From the NCBI GenBank assembly GCA_035452965.1, contig DAOTCE010000013.1, positions 68,826 to 132,825 on the forward strand: a DNA stretch of 64,000 bases, given 5' to 3'. The stretch is from Candidatus Paceibacterota bacterium (GTDB lineage: Bacteria; Verrucomicrobiota; Verrucomicrobiia; Limisphaerales; UBA8199). The notes below the pieces were generated by a model. The model searched no databases. It was not told the origin of the DNA and worked only from the letters and a program-made list of their open reading frames with translations. Numbering within the stretch: the stretch's first letter is position 1; each line of letters starts with the position of its first letter. Both the position numbers and the translations under genes were made by a program. Shown here piece after piece: positions 27,032 to 35,332 of the stretch.

Positions 27032-28741
27032 CTAAAGCCGACGCCGGAAGATGTAAATGGCTTCCCGTTCCCGGTCGAAGTTCTCTATGGGCTTGAAGCT
27101 TCGCCAGAAGAGCTCCGGGCGGTAAACGCACATCCAGAACTGGTCCAGCGTCGCGACTTGCTGATACGAGAGGCTGGGGTTCCAACCGCGGATTGCGGTC
27201 ATTGCCCGGCCTGCGAATGGGCCAAAGCCGACAATGAACTCCGGCGGCTCAGCCAGTTTGAAATGAATGGGCGCCAGGTTGGCGAACTGGCCCCGCGGCG
27301 GGCTGTCGAGCTGCCAGGCGTAGATCGGCTTGGGCGCGTGGAACATGAGCGGATACATCATGAAGGCGGGCTCAACGAGCACGGACTGGAACTCGCGCAC
27401 ATTCGCGTTGATCCAGGCGGCGGCGGCCATGAACGGATCACCGGGGGGGTGCCGCAGTTCGCCGGCATACGCCGCGAGGCTGGAGCGCAAACCACCCGGT
27501 AGCCAGGGACCGCCATGGAGCAGGTTCGTGCCGAAAGCGGCCAGGGCCAAGGGCAGCGCCAGCCAGCGCGCTTTGGCGGTCGCCGCCCGGATCGCCAGGA
27601 CCCCGATGGCAATGCAGAGCGGGATGACGGGAGCGATATACCGGACGTCGGCCACCCGCGTGGATTCATCAACAGGCTGCGGCGAGAGCAAAGTTTCCAG
27701 AGCTACGAACGCCAGCAACCCCAGCGTCGCTCGCCGCAGCCATTCACCGCGAGGCAGCAAGGCCAGCACAGCCCCGGCCAGCAGCAGGAGGCCCACGCCG
27801 AATTCACACGTGTTCAAGTCCCGAAAGTTCCACCAGAACAACTTCAGCCGGTGGAGGGGGAGTGTGGTCGAATAGGCGGAACTGATACCGGTTTGGAAGG
27901 GATTCCATACGATGGCGATCATGCCGCAAATCAGTATTTGGGGGGCAAGCAGGACCAGCCAGTCGCTTGATTTCAGCGGCTGCCGTCGCCTGCCCCAGAC
28001 CAGGTAGTCGAGCGCCAGGCATCCGTAGAGCACAACGTAGTTCAAGTAGTTCGCGGCAAACAAGACGCAAGACCACAACGCCAGCCACCAAAGGCTGGCC
28101 CGTCGGCCGTCCCGGCGAAGATAAAGGAAAGCAATTACCACGGAGGCCAGGATGGCCACGGCATAATACCGGCACTGTCTGGCGTAGAGGAACAAGGAGA
28201 CGTTCCCGATCAGCGCCAGCGAGGCAGTTGTCCACGTCCACCAATCCGTGTCTGTTTTATACAACCACCACAATATCAGACTCACACACGCCAAGCCGCA
28301 CAGGGCAAAGGGCAGCCGAGCCGCCCACGGCCCTTTGCCAAATAAGGCAAAGGACGCCGCCGTCAGGTAAGCCGGCAAGGGCGGTGTGGAGCGGTCGTGC
28401 AGGCCGCGCAAGCATAATCCGCCCCGATAAGCAGCCAGGTTGTGCCCCACCATCGCTGTCGTGTCACCCGTGGCGAGAATGCCCTCGGCGCTGAGCGCGG
28501 TCAGCGCCTCATCATCCCACAACGCGTAATGCCCCAGCCGAGCAAACAGCAGCAAGCCGGCGGCAGCCAGAACGACCGCCGACAGCACCGCGCGTGCGCC
28601 CCGCTCACTCACGGCCAGCTTGAGAACAGCCCAGTGCACCGGGCGAAGGGAAATCAGGACCTGAGCCTTGTCAAGCTGGAACCAAGGCGGCACCAGCCAG
28701 CCAGCCCAAGGCAGGCGAGTAACGAGAGCGCCGATACCCAC
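27032..28741 (-). CDS. GT39-like (ArnT/PMT-type) membrane glycosyltransferase
   Basis: 569 residues from this start, with about ten membrane segments. The first lumenal loop carries ALWDDEALTALSAEG, the acidic motif of GT-C enzymes that use polyprenyl-phosphate sugars, followed by STPPLPAYLTAASFALFG. The C-terminal 150 residues form a soluble domain. The sugar and acceptor are unknown. This start overlaps the preceding gene by 88 bases; GTG 28639 or GTG 28612 (just before the first membrane segment) would remove most or all of the overlap and may be the real start. Probably co-transcribed with the YfhO-like gene. Confidence 0.8.
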   Translation of the reverse strand: MGIGALVTRLPWAGWLVPPWFQLDKAQVLISLRPVHWAVLKLAVSERGARAVLSAVVLAAAGLLLFARLGHYALWDDEALTALSAEGILATGDTTAMVGHNLAAYRGGLCLRGLHDRSTPPLPAYLTAASFALFGKGPWAARLPFALCGLACVSLILWWLYKTDTDWWTWTTASLALIGNVSLFLYARQCRYYAVAILASVVIAFLYLRRDGRRASLWWLALWSCVLFAANYLNYVVLYGCLALDYLVWGRRRQPLKSSDWLVLLAPQILICGMIAIVWNPFQTGISSAYSTTLPLHRLKLFWWNFRDLNTCEFGVGLLLLAGAVLALLPRGEWLRRATLGLLAFVALETLLSPQPVDESTRVADVRYIAPVIPLCIAIGVLAIRAATAKARWLALPLALAAFGTNLLHGGPWLPGGLRSSLAAYAGELRHPPGDPFMAAAAWINANVREFQSVLVEPAFMMYPLMFHAPKPIYAWQLDSPPRGQFANLAPIHFKLAEPPEFIVGFGPFAGRAMTAIRGWNPSLSYQQVATLDQFWMCVYRPELFWRSFKPIENFDREREAIYIFRRRL

Positions 28742-31017
28742 CGCCCCAGCCGGAAGCCCGGCGGCGAGTATTCCAGGCGCAGCCGGTGGTGGCCGGCGGC
28801 CAGCGGAATCGCGCGCAGGCAGTAATTGGCCGGCATTACCTCGTAGGCGGCTTGGGCGCTGCCCGACAGTCCGCGCGCCCGCCAGCCCTTCGCGTAGGTG
28901 TCCGTGATGAGCAGCAGGCAGGGCGTTTTCGCCTCCGCTTCAATGGTCAAGTGGTCCGTGGAGGAATCCAGCAGCGTGACCGTGCCGGGATCGGCGGAAG
29001 GCTGGGGCTCGGGTCTCGGCGCGGCTTCGAGGATGACTTCTTCGCGGGGGTCGAAGGTGGCGTTGGTCAGAGCTGCGAAGAGGGCGTCCCGCTGCGAGAT
29101 TACCCGGCATCGGGATATCAAATGCAACTGGGCCATGGCGTTGGTGGACGGATAGACGGCAGTCCTGTTCTGCTCCGGCACAAACGTGAAGCGGAGGCGC
29201 AGCATCGAGTACAGGCAGTGGCCGCGCGAGAAGGCAAGGTATTGGGACGCCTGGTTTGGATCCCGATCTTGCGTCAGCGCCATCAGCTCGGCGTAACGTC
29301 GCAGCGCGCCGGGATCGTAGCCCCAAATGTCTTTGGCCCCTGTGCTCAAAGCGCTGTTGGATGAACCCGCCAGGTTGAGTATCCGGTAATCGCCCGGGCG
29401 ATCCGCCAGCACCTGTCTTACCGCCGTGTCCGCGGCCTCACTCAAGGCAAAGCGATCCAGCGAGCTTCGCCCGAACCAGAACAGCTCGGCCACCGCCAGC
29501 AACACCAGCAGCCAGGGCGCGCGCCGCCAGGCGCCGGCCGCAAACAGCGCGCCTGCCACCACGGCGAGCGTGGCTGCCCCCAGGAGAAGGCTCGCCGAGG
29601 CTTGCGCGCCTGCCTGCCCCACAAAGGCCGGATCGCTGTAGGCTCCTGCCGGCAGATAAACCTCATGGGTGTTCTGGACGGCCAGCATGATCTTGTGCCA
29701 TGTGGTTTCAGCCGGAGCGGCGGCCGCGCCGAATTCGTGCAGCCAGAGACCGCCCCCCGCCAACAGGACGGCGCCGCCGGCCAGGGCGACGCCGAACGCG
29801 CGCGGCAGGCGCCGGCCGCTGAGCAGCAGGTCGAGCCCGATGGCGGCCAGCAGCGCAAGAAACAGAGAGGCGAGGAAGATGAACTTCGAGCTGCCGCGGA
29901 ACTTGTCGAAGCCCGGAACCCACTGGTAGAGAAGCTTGAACAGGGGAGTGTGCGCGCCCAGCGCCAGCACAAACAGGACCACGACCATCAGCGCCGCGAA
30001 GCGCCGCCGCTGCCCGCCACCCCATACGGCGCCGGCCACAGCCAGCGCCAGCCCTGTCACGCTCACAAACAAGGACATCTCCCACAGATAACAGCGGCCC
30101 CAGTAGGGAAGGCTCTTCATGTCCCCAAAGAACTTTGGCGCCAACAGCGTCAGGAAGTTCTCCGGCGGGAAGGAAAACATCGCCGCGAAATCATACGTCA
30201 GTCCGGCGCTCCGGATCGTCTCACCCGATTCTTCCAGGCCAGCCCACAGTTGCACCGCGCTCAAGCCCGCCCCGCCCACGATGATCCCGGCCAAGCCAAG
30301 CAGGAACCGCGTTCGCCCCCGGGCCTTCCAACCGCACAGCGCGCCGTAGATTCCCGCCGCCACGCCGGTGTAGAAGACGTATTGCGGATGGCCGGCCAGC
30401 ACCTGCATCGCCACGGCGAACATCCCCAGCAAGCTCCAGCCGACCGAAGGCTTGGCGAACAGGCCGTCAATGGCCAGGAACACCAGCGGCGCCCACACCA
30501 GCGTGCACAGGTTCGGCAGGTGCCCCGCGTAAATATGCAGGAAGTGCGCGCCGCAGAACATGAACATCACCGCCGCCAGGAAGCACGCCAGCGGATGCAG
30601 ACGGCGATGCGCGGTCCACAGGTAAGCGAATGCGCCGCCCAGGAAGACGTGCAGGGCAATGCTCCAGTTGATGGCTTGCGCCACCGGCAGGATCAGGAAT
30701 AACGCGTTGCCGGGGTAGAGCAGGGCGGACTGGAAGCCGCCGAAGTAGGGCGCGCCGGAGAATAGATGGGGATTCCACAGCGCCAGGTTGCCGCTGCGCA
30801 ACTCGCCAAAGCCGAACGCCCGCCAGTGCAGGAACTGACTGAAGACATCCGTGCCGCGGCTGGAGAGCACCTTGTCTCCCGGAGAGAAGAGCACGTCGCC
30901 AAACATCGCCAGCGTAAGCGCTCCAAGCGCCGCCAGCGCCATCAGCAACGAACCCGGCGTGTGGCCGTCGCCTGGCGCCGTACTGTCAGCAAAAGCCGGG
31001 GGGTCAAAATCGGCCAT
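28654..31017 (-). CDS. YfhO-like large membrane protein
   Basis: 787 residues from the ATG of MADFDPPAFADST (ATG 31074 is possible). Multiple membrane segments, with the conserved early loop FSQFLHWRAFGFGELRSGN then LALWNPHLFSGAPYFGG, and AGHPQYVFYTGV, as in YfhO/GT-C family proteins. The C-terminal part (DSSTDHLTIEAEA... LLITDTYAKGWRA, then YSPPGFRLG) is the soluble beta domain typical of the family. YfhO proteins are linked to sugar modification of surface polymers; the specific reaction is not known. It precedes and overlaps the GT39-like gene. Confidence 0.83.
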   Translation of the reverse strand: MADFDPPAFADSTAPGDGHTPGSLLMALAALGALTLAMFGDVLFSPGDKVLSSRGTDVFSQFLHWRAFGFGELRSGNLALWNPHLFSGAPYFGGFQSALLYPGNALFLILPVAQAINWSIALHVFLGGAFAYLWTAHRRLHPLACFLAAVMFMFCGAHFLHIYAGHLPNLCTLVWAPLVFLAIDGLFAKPSVGWSLLGMFAVAMQVLAGHPQYVFYTGVAAGIYGALCGWKARGRTRFLLGLAGIIVGGAGLSAVQLWAGLEESGETIRSAGLTYDFAAMFSFPPENFLTLLAPKFFGDMKSLPYWGRCYLWEMSLFVSVTGLALAVAGAVWGGGQRRRFAALMVVVLFVLALGAHTPLFKLLYQWVPGFDKFRGSSKFIFLASLFLALLAAIGLDLLLSGRRLPRAFGVALAGGAVLLAGGGLWLHEFGAAAAPAETTWHKIMLAVQNTHEVYLPAGAYSDPAFVGQAGAQASASLLLGAATLAVVAGALFAAGAWRRAPWLLVLLAVAELFWFGRSSLDRFALSEAADTAVRQVLADRPGDYRILNLAGSSNSALSTGAKDIWGYDPGALRRYAELMALTQDRDPNQASQYLAFSRGHCLYSMLRLRFTFVPEQNRTAVYPSTNAMAQLHLISRCRVISQRDALFAALTNATFDPREEVILEAAPRPEPQPSADPGTVTLLDSSTDHLTIEAEAKTPCLLLITDTYAKGWRARGLSGSAQAAYEVMPANYCLRAIPLAAGHHRLRLEYSPPGFRLGRWVSALSLLACLGLAGWCRLGSSLTRLRS

Positions 31018-31141
31018 TGGGCGAATCCGCTGCCGTTGGATGCAAAATATCTGCAACGGCCCGAGCTTGACCAACGGTCGGCTGAAAAGCCAGCACGCTC
31101 TGCTTCATTCCCCAGCTCCTATTCTACTCCGGTCGGCGGTG

Positions 31142-31663
31142 TCAGCCCTTCACATCAGTTGCTTTGAACGCTTCGTGGAAGACAACCTTTCCCTGCGGAG
31201 TGTGGCCATCAAAAGACAGAGCGAAGAAGACCTCCGGCGGGTCGCCTGCAACCACAAGTCCGGGCATGTTGGCAAACCCGAATTTCCGGTAGTAGCCAGG
31301 ATGGCCCACGAGACAACATCCCCGGGCATCCATGTTCTTCAATCGTGACAAGCCTTCCTTGATCAGGGCTTGGCCAATGCCTTGCTTCTGGCAGGCCGGC
31401 AACACCGAAACCGGTCCCAGGCCATACCAGTCTCGGGTGCCGTCGGAGATGCGCACCGGAGAGAAAGCAATATGCCCAACCACCCGGCCATCCGCTTCTG
31501 CGACGAGCGATAGCGTGAGGGCCTTGGCCGCACGCAGCGCCGCGATAATGAACTGCTCGGTGTGCTGGCTGACCTCCAAGGTCTTGAACGCGGCGATGGT
31601 GACCTCCGCAATCGTGTTTGCATCAGCATCGGTTTCGCTCCTGATAGTAATCTTAGGGTGCAT
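31142..31663 (-). CDS. GNAT-family N-acetyltransferase
   Basis: 173 residues, a full single GNAT domain resembling YhbS-type proteins. Residues run from ITIRSETDADANTIAEV (strand 1 and helix 1) through VVGHIAFSPVRI to the acetyl-CoA loop QKQGIGQALI (Q/R-x-x-G-x-G/A form). GHPGYYRKFGFANM near residue 120 is typical of this subgroup. The substrate is unknown. It is small and lies away from the sphingolipid operon, so I do not assign it as a ceramide synthase. Confidence 0.88.
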   Translation of the reverse strand: MHPKITIRSETDADANTIAEVTIAAFKTLEVSQHTEQFIIAALRAAKALTLSLVAEADGRVVGHIAFSPVRISDGTRDWYGLGPVSVLPACQKQGIGQALIKEGLSRLKNMDARGCCLVGHPGYYRKFGFANMPGLVVAGDPPEVFFALSFDGHTPQGKVVFHEAFKATDVKG

Positions 31664-31969
31664 TCGTTTCGTGTTTCCCTTACAGGGCCGGCCAGGGCCT
31701 GCTCAGCAATTCGGGCGCATGCTGAACCACTGAACTTCGATAAGCAAGACGTGCAGCACGCCCCCCCGGCGCTTTCGGCGAAAGCGGCTACCTTCGCTGA
31801 GGGTTGGCGGGGCCGCAGCCCTTTGGTGGTTGAGGCTTGAGGGTTTAAGGCTCAGGGACGGAAGGGACGATTGGGACGGAGGAGACAAGGGGGGCGGTGT
31901 TCTGGTCAATGTCCGGCTTACTATTTTCGATGCCGCCTTCCCCGGCATCGGAGCTACATTCCGCCAGCT
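31664..31969. other. Spacer with a partial double-hairpin repeat
   Basis: About 300 bases without a gene. Bases 31768-31804 carry GGCGCTTTCGGCGAAAGCGG and CTGAGGG, the right hairpin and tail of family A. The rest is purine-rich on the plus strand (GGGACGGAAGGGACGATTGG). Confidence 0.6.
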
Positions 31970-32176
31970 ATGAAATACCTGTTGAGAACCGGACTGATTT
32001 TCCTGCTGGCGCCTGTTCTGTTGTTCTGCGCCTTCGGGTTCCTCGCCACTTTCGAGCCCAGCTCCCCCGCTGCACAATGGGCCTGGCGCCTCATCTACTG
32101 TGCTGCCGCTTCGCTCGCCACACTTGCCTCCATGAGACTCTGGCGAGCCACGTCCGCTCTGCCGCCGAGGCCATAG
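31970..32176 (+). CDS. Small two-helix membrane protein
   Basis: 68 residues: MKYLLRTGLIFLLAPVLLFC, a short loop (EPSSPAAQ), then a second helix (WAWRLIYCAAASLATLASM). It looks like a genuine small inner-membrane protein, but no family is recognised and no ribosome site is obvious. The gene ends 106 bases before the HTH gene, on the same strand. Confidence 0.5.
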   Translation: MKYLLRTGLIFLLAPVLLFCAFGFLATFEPSSPAAQWAWRLIYCAAASLATLASMRLWRATSALPPRP

Positions 32177-32232
32177 CCCCCACAAATGCCTCCGGGCAAA
32201 GGACTCCCTCTTCTCGGTCAGTATCCAAAGTG

Positions 32233-32276
32233 TGTTCATTTTGTTCTTGTGTGTTCTGTATTGTTCTATATTGTAT
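32233..32276 (+). promoter_or_regulatory. Phased TGTTC array upstream of the HTH gene
   Basis: TGTTC begins at 32233, 32242, 32252 and 32262, and a degenerate TGTAT at 32272: spacings of 9, 10, 10 and 10 bases, about one helical turn. TATATT at 32267-32272 could be a -10 box inside the array, so bound protein would cover the promoter of the gene starting at 32283. This is an AT-rich patch in otherwise GC-rich DNA. Confidence 0.7.
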
Positions 32277-32282
32277 CAGTAT

Positions 32283-32591
32283 ATGGAACAGGAAGAATCG
32301 CTGCCCAGCCCGCAGCAGTTGCAGGCCGAGGCACAGAAGGAGCCGCGACGGCGTGGCTTGGAAGACTATCACGAGACGATCCGGGTTCTTAAGGAGGAGA
32401 AGGGATTCTCGCTAAGGGAGATTGCAGCCTGGTTGCGGGAGCGAGGACTGATTGCTGACCATAATGCAGTCTGGCGCGCCTATTCGAAGGGAATGCACGG
32501 CGGCAGTGCTTCGAACATATCAAAACAAAGCGAACGATACGAACAATACCGCAGATCGGATGAGGCTATGCCGTGGTTAAGGGAGGCATAG
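32283..32591 (+). CDS. Small helix-turn-helix DNA-binding protein (putative)
   Basis: 102 residues from the ATG of MEQEESLPSPQQ, favoured over 32232 because the upstream stretch is the repeat array. Residues about 31-70 (ETIRVLKEEKGFSLREIAAW, then LRERGLIADHNAVWRAY) have the form of a helix-turn-helix, REIAAWL being the turn region and NAVWRAY the recognition helix. The N-terminus is charged and Gln-rich. No family name is certain; similar short HTH proteins occur in plasmids and mobile DNA. Phased pentamer arrays flank or lie within the gene in opposite orientation, suggesting autoregulation. Confidence 0.65.
   Translation: MEQEESLPSPQQLQAEAQKEPRRRGLEDYHETIRVLKEEKGFSLREIAAWLRERGLIADHNAVWRAYSKGMHGGSASNISKQSERYEQYRRSDEAMPWLREA
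32513..32545 (+). promoter_or_regulatory. Phased GAACA array in the 3' end of the HTH gene
   Basis: GAACA 32513, AAACA 32523, GAACG 32532 and GAACA 32541: spacings 10, 9 and 9 bases. GAACA is the reverse complement of TGTTC, so this array is inverted relative to 32233-32276. It lies in codons for SNISKQSERYEQ, so part of the pattern could come from the protein sequence. Confidence 0.5.
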
Positions 32592-32691
32592 GCCTCTACT
32601 GAGCAGCAGATTGCCCGGATTCCGTCCCTGGAGCCCCGGTTTGTCCGTCCCTCGCAACCGATGATGGGCCATGGCTCCGCAGCCGGAGGCC

Positions 32692-33747
32692 TCAGCAGAT
32701 GCGCGGCAGCTGTTCGCCGCTGGACATGTCGAGTATGCGTTGGGCGCCGATGGCGCTTTTGAGGAGGACCTTGGGGGAACGTTGATCGGTCGCTTTGCCA
32801 ATCCGGCAGGCGCCGGGGCTGGCCGGGTGCGCGCGCAGGATGGCCAGGGCGCGTTCGGCGTCCCGTTCCGGCACAAAGGCGGCAAACCGGCCTTCGCAGG
32901 CGACCTGCAGCGGGTCAAGGCCCAGGATTTCGCAGGCGGCGCGGACATCTTCGCGGACGGGAATGAGCTTCTCCTCGACCTGCAAGGCAAAGCCGGCGGA
33001 CTCGGTGATTTCGTTCAGAACACTGGTCAGCCCGCCGCGGGTTAGGTCGCGCAGGCAGTGGAGCTCGATGCCCGCCCGAAGGAGCTGCAAGACCGGCTCC
33101 GCCAGCGGGGCGGAGTCGCTCTCGATGGCGCTCTCGAACTCCAATCCTTCGCGGACAGCCATGATCGCCATGCCGTGCCGGCCCACGTCGCCGTTGACGA
33201 GGATGGCGTCGCCGGGCTGGACGCTTTGCGGGCCGATTTTGAGCTGGTGCTCGAGGAGGCCCACCCCGGCGGTATTGATGAACAGGCCGTCACCTTTGCC
33301 TTTGTCCACGACTTTGGTGTCGCCGGTAACGATCTGCACGCCGGCCTGTTGAGCGGCGTGTTGCATGGAGGAGACGATCTTCCACAGCGTCTCCATCGGC
33401 AGGCCCTCCTCGATGATGAAGGCGGCGCTGAGGTAGAGCGGGCGCGCCCCCGCCATCGCGAGGTCGTTGACCGTCCCGTGCACGGCCAGGGAACCGAGGT
33501 CGCCGCCGGGGAAGAAGAGGGGGCGCACGACGTAAGAGTCCGTGGTGAAAGCGACACGCTGGCCGCCGATCTCGAGCACGGTGGCGTCATGCTGCGCTTC
33601 GACCAGGGGATTGTGGAAGGCGGGCAGGAACAGCTTGCCGATGAGCTGGTGCATCAGTTTGCCGCCGCCGCCGTGCGCGAGCAGCACGCGCGGGTAGTCC
33701 TGGATCGGGAACGGGCAGGAGAGGGTGAAGTCGCGGGGGGTAGTCAT
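32692..33747 (-). CDS. hypE: Hydrogenase maturation protein HypE
   Basis: 351 residues of the AIR-synthase/PurM-like fold. HypE dehydrates the thiocarbamate on its C-terminal Cys to a thiocyanate, giving the cyanide ligands of the NiFe-hydrogenase iron. Seen: AHGGGGKLMHQLI at the N-terminus, VHGTVNDLAMAGARP, DTKVVDKGKGDG and the conserved terminal PRIC with Cys last. The start ATG overlaps the hypD stop (ATGA), so translation is likely coupled. No hydrogenase subunits, hypA, hypB or hypF are in the window, although the operon could depend on genes elsewhere. Confidence 0.95.
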   Translation of the reverse strand: MTTPRDFTLSCPFPIQDYPRVLLAHGGGGKLMHQLIGKLFLPAFHNPLVEAQHDATVLEIGGQRVAFTTDSYVVRPLFFPGGDLGSLAVHGTVNDLAMAGARPLYLSAAFIIEEGLPMETLWKIVSSMQHAAQQAGVQIVTGDTKVVDKGKGDGLFINTAGVGLLEHQLKIGPQSVQPGDAILVNGDVGRHGMAIMAVREGLEFESAIESDSAPLAEPVLQLLRAGIELHCLRDLTRGGLTSVLNEITESAGFALQVEEKLIPVREDVRAACEILGLDPLQVACEGRFAAFVPERDAERALAILRAHPASPGACRIGKATDQRSPKVLLKSAIGAQRILDMSSGEQLPRIC

Positions 33748-34832
33748 GGTTCACGGCGGTAGCGGTAGTAGGCGGCGCAGGCGCCTTCGGAGGAGACCAT
33801 GGTCGCGCCGAGAGGATGTTCCGGGGTGCAGCGCGTGCCGAAGGCGGGGCATTCGTGGGGCTTGATCTTGCCCTGCAATACCAGCCCGCTGAGGCACTCG
33901 GTGGGCTCCTCGACGCGCAGGCCGGCCACGCCGAACTTGCGCTCCGCGTCGAACGCCCGGTATGCCTCGCTCAGGCCCAGGCCGCTTTGGGGGATTTCGC
34001 CAATGCCGCGCCACTTGCGCGGGGTGACCTGGAACACCTGGCGGATCAGCTGCTGCGCGGGCTGGTTGCCCGCCTGGTGCACCGCGCGGCTGTATTGGTT
34101 TTCCACGACCGCCCGGCCGCTTTCCAACTGCCGCACACACATCAGCACGCCTTGCAGGATATCCAGCGGCTCGAACCCGGTCACGACAATGGGGACGTGG
34201 TGCTTTGCGGCGATGGGAATGTATTCCTCCCAGCCCATGACGGCGCAAACGTGGCCGGCGGCCAGAAAACCCTGCACGCGGCGGTCTGGCGCGCTCAGAA
34301 TCCCCTCCATAGCGGGAGGCACCAATACGTGCGACACGAGCAGGGAGAAATTCTGGAGCCCTTTTTGGGCCGCCTGATAGACGGCCATCGCGGTGGCGGG
34401 GGCGGTGGTCTCGAAGCCTACGGCAAAGAAGACCACTTCGCGGGCCGGGTTTTGCTCGGCCAGCTTTACGGCGTCGAGCGGGGAGTAGGTGATGCGCACA
34501 TCGCCGCCGCCGGCTTTGATGGACAGCAAGTCGGCAGCGCTGCCCGGCACGCGCAGCATGTCCCCAAACGAGCAGAAGATCACCTCGGGCCGGGCGGCAA
34601 TCTCCAGCGCCTTGTCAATGAGCTCGAGCGGCGTGACGCAGACCGGGCAGCCGGGGCCGTGAATGAGCGTGATTTGCCGGGGCAACAGCTCGTCTATGCC
34701 GAACTTGACGATGGCGTGGGTCTGGCCGCCGCAGACTTCCATGAGCGACCACGGGCGCGTGGTGATGCGGGCGATCTCGCGCGCGAGCTTGTGCGCGCCC
34801 TCGGCGTCGCGATATTCGTCGAGGTATTTCAT
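33744..34832 (-). CDS. hypD: Hydrogenase maturation protein HypD
   Basis: 362 residues. HypD is the iron-sulfur scaffold on which the Fe(CN)2CO group of NiFe hydrogenase is built with HypC. Seen: MEVCGGQTHAIVKFG, HGPGCPVCVTP, FFAVGFETTAPATA and C-terminal cysteines in HECPAFGTRCTPEHPLGA, matching the family's conserved Cys pattern. It overlaps hypC upstream by 4 bases and hypE downstream by 4 bases, a classic hypCDE order. Confidence 0.96.
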   Translation of the reverse strand: MKYLDEYRDAEGAHKLAREIARITTRPWSLMEVCGGQTHAIVKFGIDELLPRQITLIHGPGCPVCVTPLELIDKALEIAARPEVIFCSFGDMLRVPGSAADLLSIKAGGGDVRITYSPLDAVKLAEQNPAREVVFFAVGFETTAPATAMAVYQAAQKGLQNFSLLVSHVLVPPAMEGILSAPDRRVQGFLAAGHVCAVMGWEEYIPIAAKHHVPIVVTGFEPLDILQGVLMCVRQLESGRAVVENQYSRAVHQAGNQPAQQLIRQVFQVTPRKWRGIGEIPQSGLGLSEAYRAFDAERKFGVAGLRVEEPTECLSGLVLQGKIKPHECPAFGTRCTPEHPLGATMVSSEGACAAYYRYRREP

Positions 34833-35122
34833 TGCGCCGGGGGGCCGGTGGCCGGCGCGGGCGGGCGGCCGGGCGCGCTTTCGTCCAACTCGCTCAGCTC
34901 CTGCATCTGGCGCAGGTACTCGAACACTTGTTTGGCCTCCTCTTCATCCACCCGGCTGAGGGCGAAGCCGACGTGGACGATGACGTAATCGCCGAGCTGG
35001 GCTTCGGGCACGTAGGCGAGGCTGACTTCCTTAAGGATGCCGCCAAAATCCACCTTGCCGGTTCGCAGCATCGGGTCTTCGCCGCTGATGCTGGTGATCT
35101 TACCTGGAATAGCCAGACACAT
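34829..35122 (-). CDS. hypC: Hydrogenase assembly chaperone HypC
   Basis: 97 residues beginning MCLAIPGKITSI; the initiator-adjacent Cys2 is the essential iron-ligand residue of HypC, which fixes the start at 35122 rather than the longer frame. VDFGGILKEVSLAYVP and LGDYVIVHVGFAL are family motifs. The C-terminal tail (ESAPGRPPAPATGPP) is longer and more Pro/Ala-rich than usual. It carries the iron group between HypD and the hydrogenase large subunit. Confidence 0.95.
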   Translation of the reverse strand: MCLAIPGKITSISGEDPMLRTGKVDFGGILKEVSLAYVPEAQLGDYVIVHVGFALSRVDEEEAKQVFEYLRQMQELSELDESAPGRPPAPATGPPAQ

Positions 35123-35332
35123 TGCGGCAAGCCTACACTTAATCAGCCGGCGCGGCAATGTCGCCACTGGCAGAACGGCCTGAGCCTGAGACCGTGAGCC
35201 GGGCGATCATCGCGCCGTTCGATTATGCGCGGGAGTCTGATTTGTGCCCGCGGCTGGCATTGCTTTGTTCCTCCCGCGCGCGATCAGCCGCCCCAGCGGG
35301 AACGGCATCCAGCCCGGCGAATGCCCTTCGTG

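Noticed and set aside
31703..32239. Minus-strand frame of about 178 codons
   Set aside because: It runs over a repeat fragment and across the small membrane protein gene, is rich in Gly/Ser/Arg and has no motif.
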